Of a stretch of 6,871 nucleotides of DNA, positions 5,833-6,871 are shown one piece after another. Within the stretch, counting starts at the first letter, position 1. Each line of letters opens with the position of its first letter. The translations under genes and the position numbers were made by a program. Source of the stretch: an uncultured Collinsella sp. Its GTDB lineage: Bacteria > Actinomycetota > Coriobacteriia > Coriobacteriales > Coriobacteriaceae. Under the pieces are notes generated by a model that did not search any database, was not told where the DNA came from, and saw only the letters and a program-made list of their open reading frames with translations. The DNA is taken from contig CABRGB010000076.1 of the NCBI GenBank assembly GCA_902470345.1, positions 1-6,871 of the forward strand. Reading direction: 5' to 3'.

Positions 5833-6739
5833 TGTCGAACTCGTGACGTTTACCAAGAAGAAGAAAACGGTGGCCTGCCCGGTGCCGCTGGCGCCGCTTG
5901 CCGATACGCATGCGCACCTGCTCTCATTTTGGAGCAAGGAAGTGCCCGAGACGCTTGAGCGCGCCAAAGCCGCGGGCGTCGACCTGTTGGTGACGGTCTT
6001 CGACCCCATTGCCGATAAGCGCAGCGTGGCGGACTATAGTGACTGGCTGGTTCGCGAGATCCTGCCGATGCGGGATATCCCGCAGATCAAGTATCTTGCC
6101 GGCGTGCATCCGTATGGCGCACCGGACTATACCGACGACGTTCACGCACAGGTCGTTGCCGCACTCGATGATCACTTATGCGCCGGTATTGGCGAAATCG
6201 GCCTGGACTACCACATGGACTATGACGACGATATCGCGCCGGCGCCTCACGACGTGCAGATCGACTGTATGGCGCGCCAACTCGAGGTCGCCGTACGCCG
6301 TAATGTGCCGGTAGAGCTGCATCTGCGTCATGAGGATACGGACGAGGAGCGCACCTCGCATGTGGACGCCTACAACGTGTTGCGCGAGGTCGGCGTGCCC
6401 CAGGCCGGTTGCGTACTGCACTGCTTTGGCGAGGACCGAGCCACGATGGAGCGCTTTGTGGATTTGGGTTGTTACATCGCCTATGGCGGCGCGGCTACCT
6501 TTAAGCGCAACGACGACGTGCGCGAGGCATTTGCGGCGACCCCGCTCGACCGTATTTTGTTCGAGACGGATTGTCCCTATATGGCGCCGGAGCCCATTCG
6601 CGGTCTTGAATGCGAGCCTGCAATGATTTCCATCACAGCAAACGCGCTGGTCAACGACCGCGTCGATCGTACCGGCGAGGACGCTGAAGCAATCGCTCGA
6701 GCTGCCTGGGAAAATGCCTGCAAACTTTTTCAAAAATAG
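5822..6739 (+). CDS. tatD: TatD family metal-dependent hydrolase (putative DNase)
   Basis: This is an amidohydrolase-fold TIM-barrel protein of the TatD family, whose characterised members are metal-dependent deoxyribonucleases. All expected metal ligands are visible: D28-T-H30-A-H32, E125 in GIGEIGLDYH, H167 in VELHLRHED, H200 in VLHCFGED, and D250 in FETDCPYMAPEP. At 305 residues it is longer than the roughly 260 typical of the family. The excess is an N-terminal tail of about 27 residues with a KKKK run, and an acidic insertion (DYDDDIAPAPHD) after the E125 motif. The start at 5822 has aggag at 5810-5814 and overlaps the end of rsmA by eleven bases. Proximity to metG and rsmA is common in bacteria. 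The cellular substrate is not predictable from sequence. Confidence 0.93.
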   Translation: MTPNVELVTFTKKKKTVACPVPLAPLADTHAHLLSFWSKEVPETLERAKAAGVDLLVTVFDPIADKRSVADYSDWLVREILPMRDIPQIKYLAGVHPYGAPDYTDDVHAQVVAALDDHLCAGIGEIGLDYHMDYDDDIAPAPHDVQIDCMARQLEVAVRRNVPVELHLRHEDTDEERTSHVDAYNVLREVGVPQAGCVLHCFGEDRATMERFVDLGCYIAYGGAATFKRNDDVREAFAATPLDRILFETDCPYMAPEPIRGLECEPAMISITANALVNDRVDRTGEDAEAIARAAWENACKLFQK

Positions 6740-6742
6740 TTC

Positions 6743-6771
6743 TTGCGTTCGCGGTGGCGCTCCGTTATTCT
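6743..6771 (+). promoter_or_regulatory. Promoter of tRNA-Leu
   Basis: TTGCGT at 6743-6748 and TATTCT at 6766-6771 are 17 bases apart, the ideal spacing, with four of six consensus bases in each box. The -35 box lies four bases after the tatD stop and the tRNA begins 12 bases after the -10. Initiation would therefore fall just before the tRNA, leaving almost no leader. Confidence 0.6.
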
Positions 6772-6782
6772 AATTCCTGCAC

Positions 6783-6869
6783 GCGGGCGTGGCGGAATTG
6801 GCAGACGCGTACGGTTCAGGTCCGTATGGGGGCAACCCCATGAAGGTTCAAGTCCTTTCGCCCGCACCA
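6783..6869 (+). tRNA. tRNA-Leu (anticodon CAG)
   Basis: This is a class II tRNA of 87 bases including an encoded CCA (6867-6869). The acceptor stem gcgggcg/cgcccgc (6783-6789 with 6859-6865) pairs perfectly. The anticodon arm is tacgg-TTCAGGT-ccgta with anticodon CAG at 6817-6819, reading CUG. The long variable arm is tgggg-gcaa-cccca (6827-6840), and the T loop is ttcaagt. CTG is a frequent leucine codon in the genes of this window. The window ends two bases after the CCA, so any terminator or further tRNA genes lie outside it. Confidence 0.95.
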
Positions 6870-6871
6870 TT

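Overview
The window looks like a piece of core chromosome from a GC-rich bacterium. The protein style (RsmI, a short MetRS, RsmA, and a DUF192 protein beside tad-type sequence), the strong GGAGG ribosome binding sites and the abundant C/G-ending codons suggest an actinobacterial gut lineage, perhaps Coriobacteriia near Collinsella. That placement comes from recall, not from a search. All recognised genes are on the + strand.

Layout. Positions 1-42 hold the probable tail of an upstream gene, whose TGA overlaps a GTG start of a DUF192-family gene (39-398). A strong sigma70-type promoter (507-534) with an A/T-rich stretch upstream drives tRNA-Phe(GAA) at 567-639. Then comes a gene-free stretch of about 600 bases (640-1246). 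It holds a perfect 62-bp direct repeat (622-683 and 808-869) that copies the tRNA 3' end plus its terminator, a 124-bp spacer packed with short hairpins, a REP-like cluster of four 16-nt elements (882-1021), and a promoter/leader region.

From 1247 a compact gene block follows: a GH5-like protein that lacks the canonical acid/base glutamate, rsmI, metG, a terminator at 4904-4940, then rsmA overlapping tatD. The window closes with a promoter and tRNA-Leu(CAG) at 6783-6869, which, unlike tRNA-Phe, encodes its CCA.

How the genes fit together. Most of the block serves translation: MetRS charges tRNA-Met, RsmI and RsmA methylate 16S rRNA at or near the decoding centre, and two tRNA genes flank the block. 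TatD is a metal-dependent nuclease that commonly neighbours metG and rsmA. The GH5-like gene is the functional outlier. I see no phage, CRISPR, toxin or defence system. The items most worth following up are the GH5-like putative pseudoenzyme, the duplicated tRNA 3' end with a mismatched acceptor stem, and the hairpin and REP-like repeats between them.
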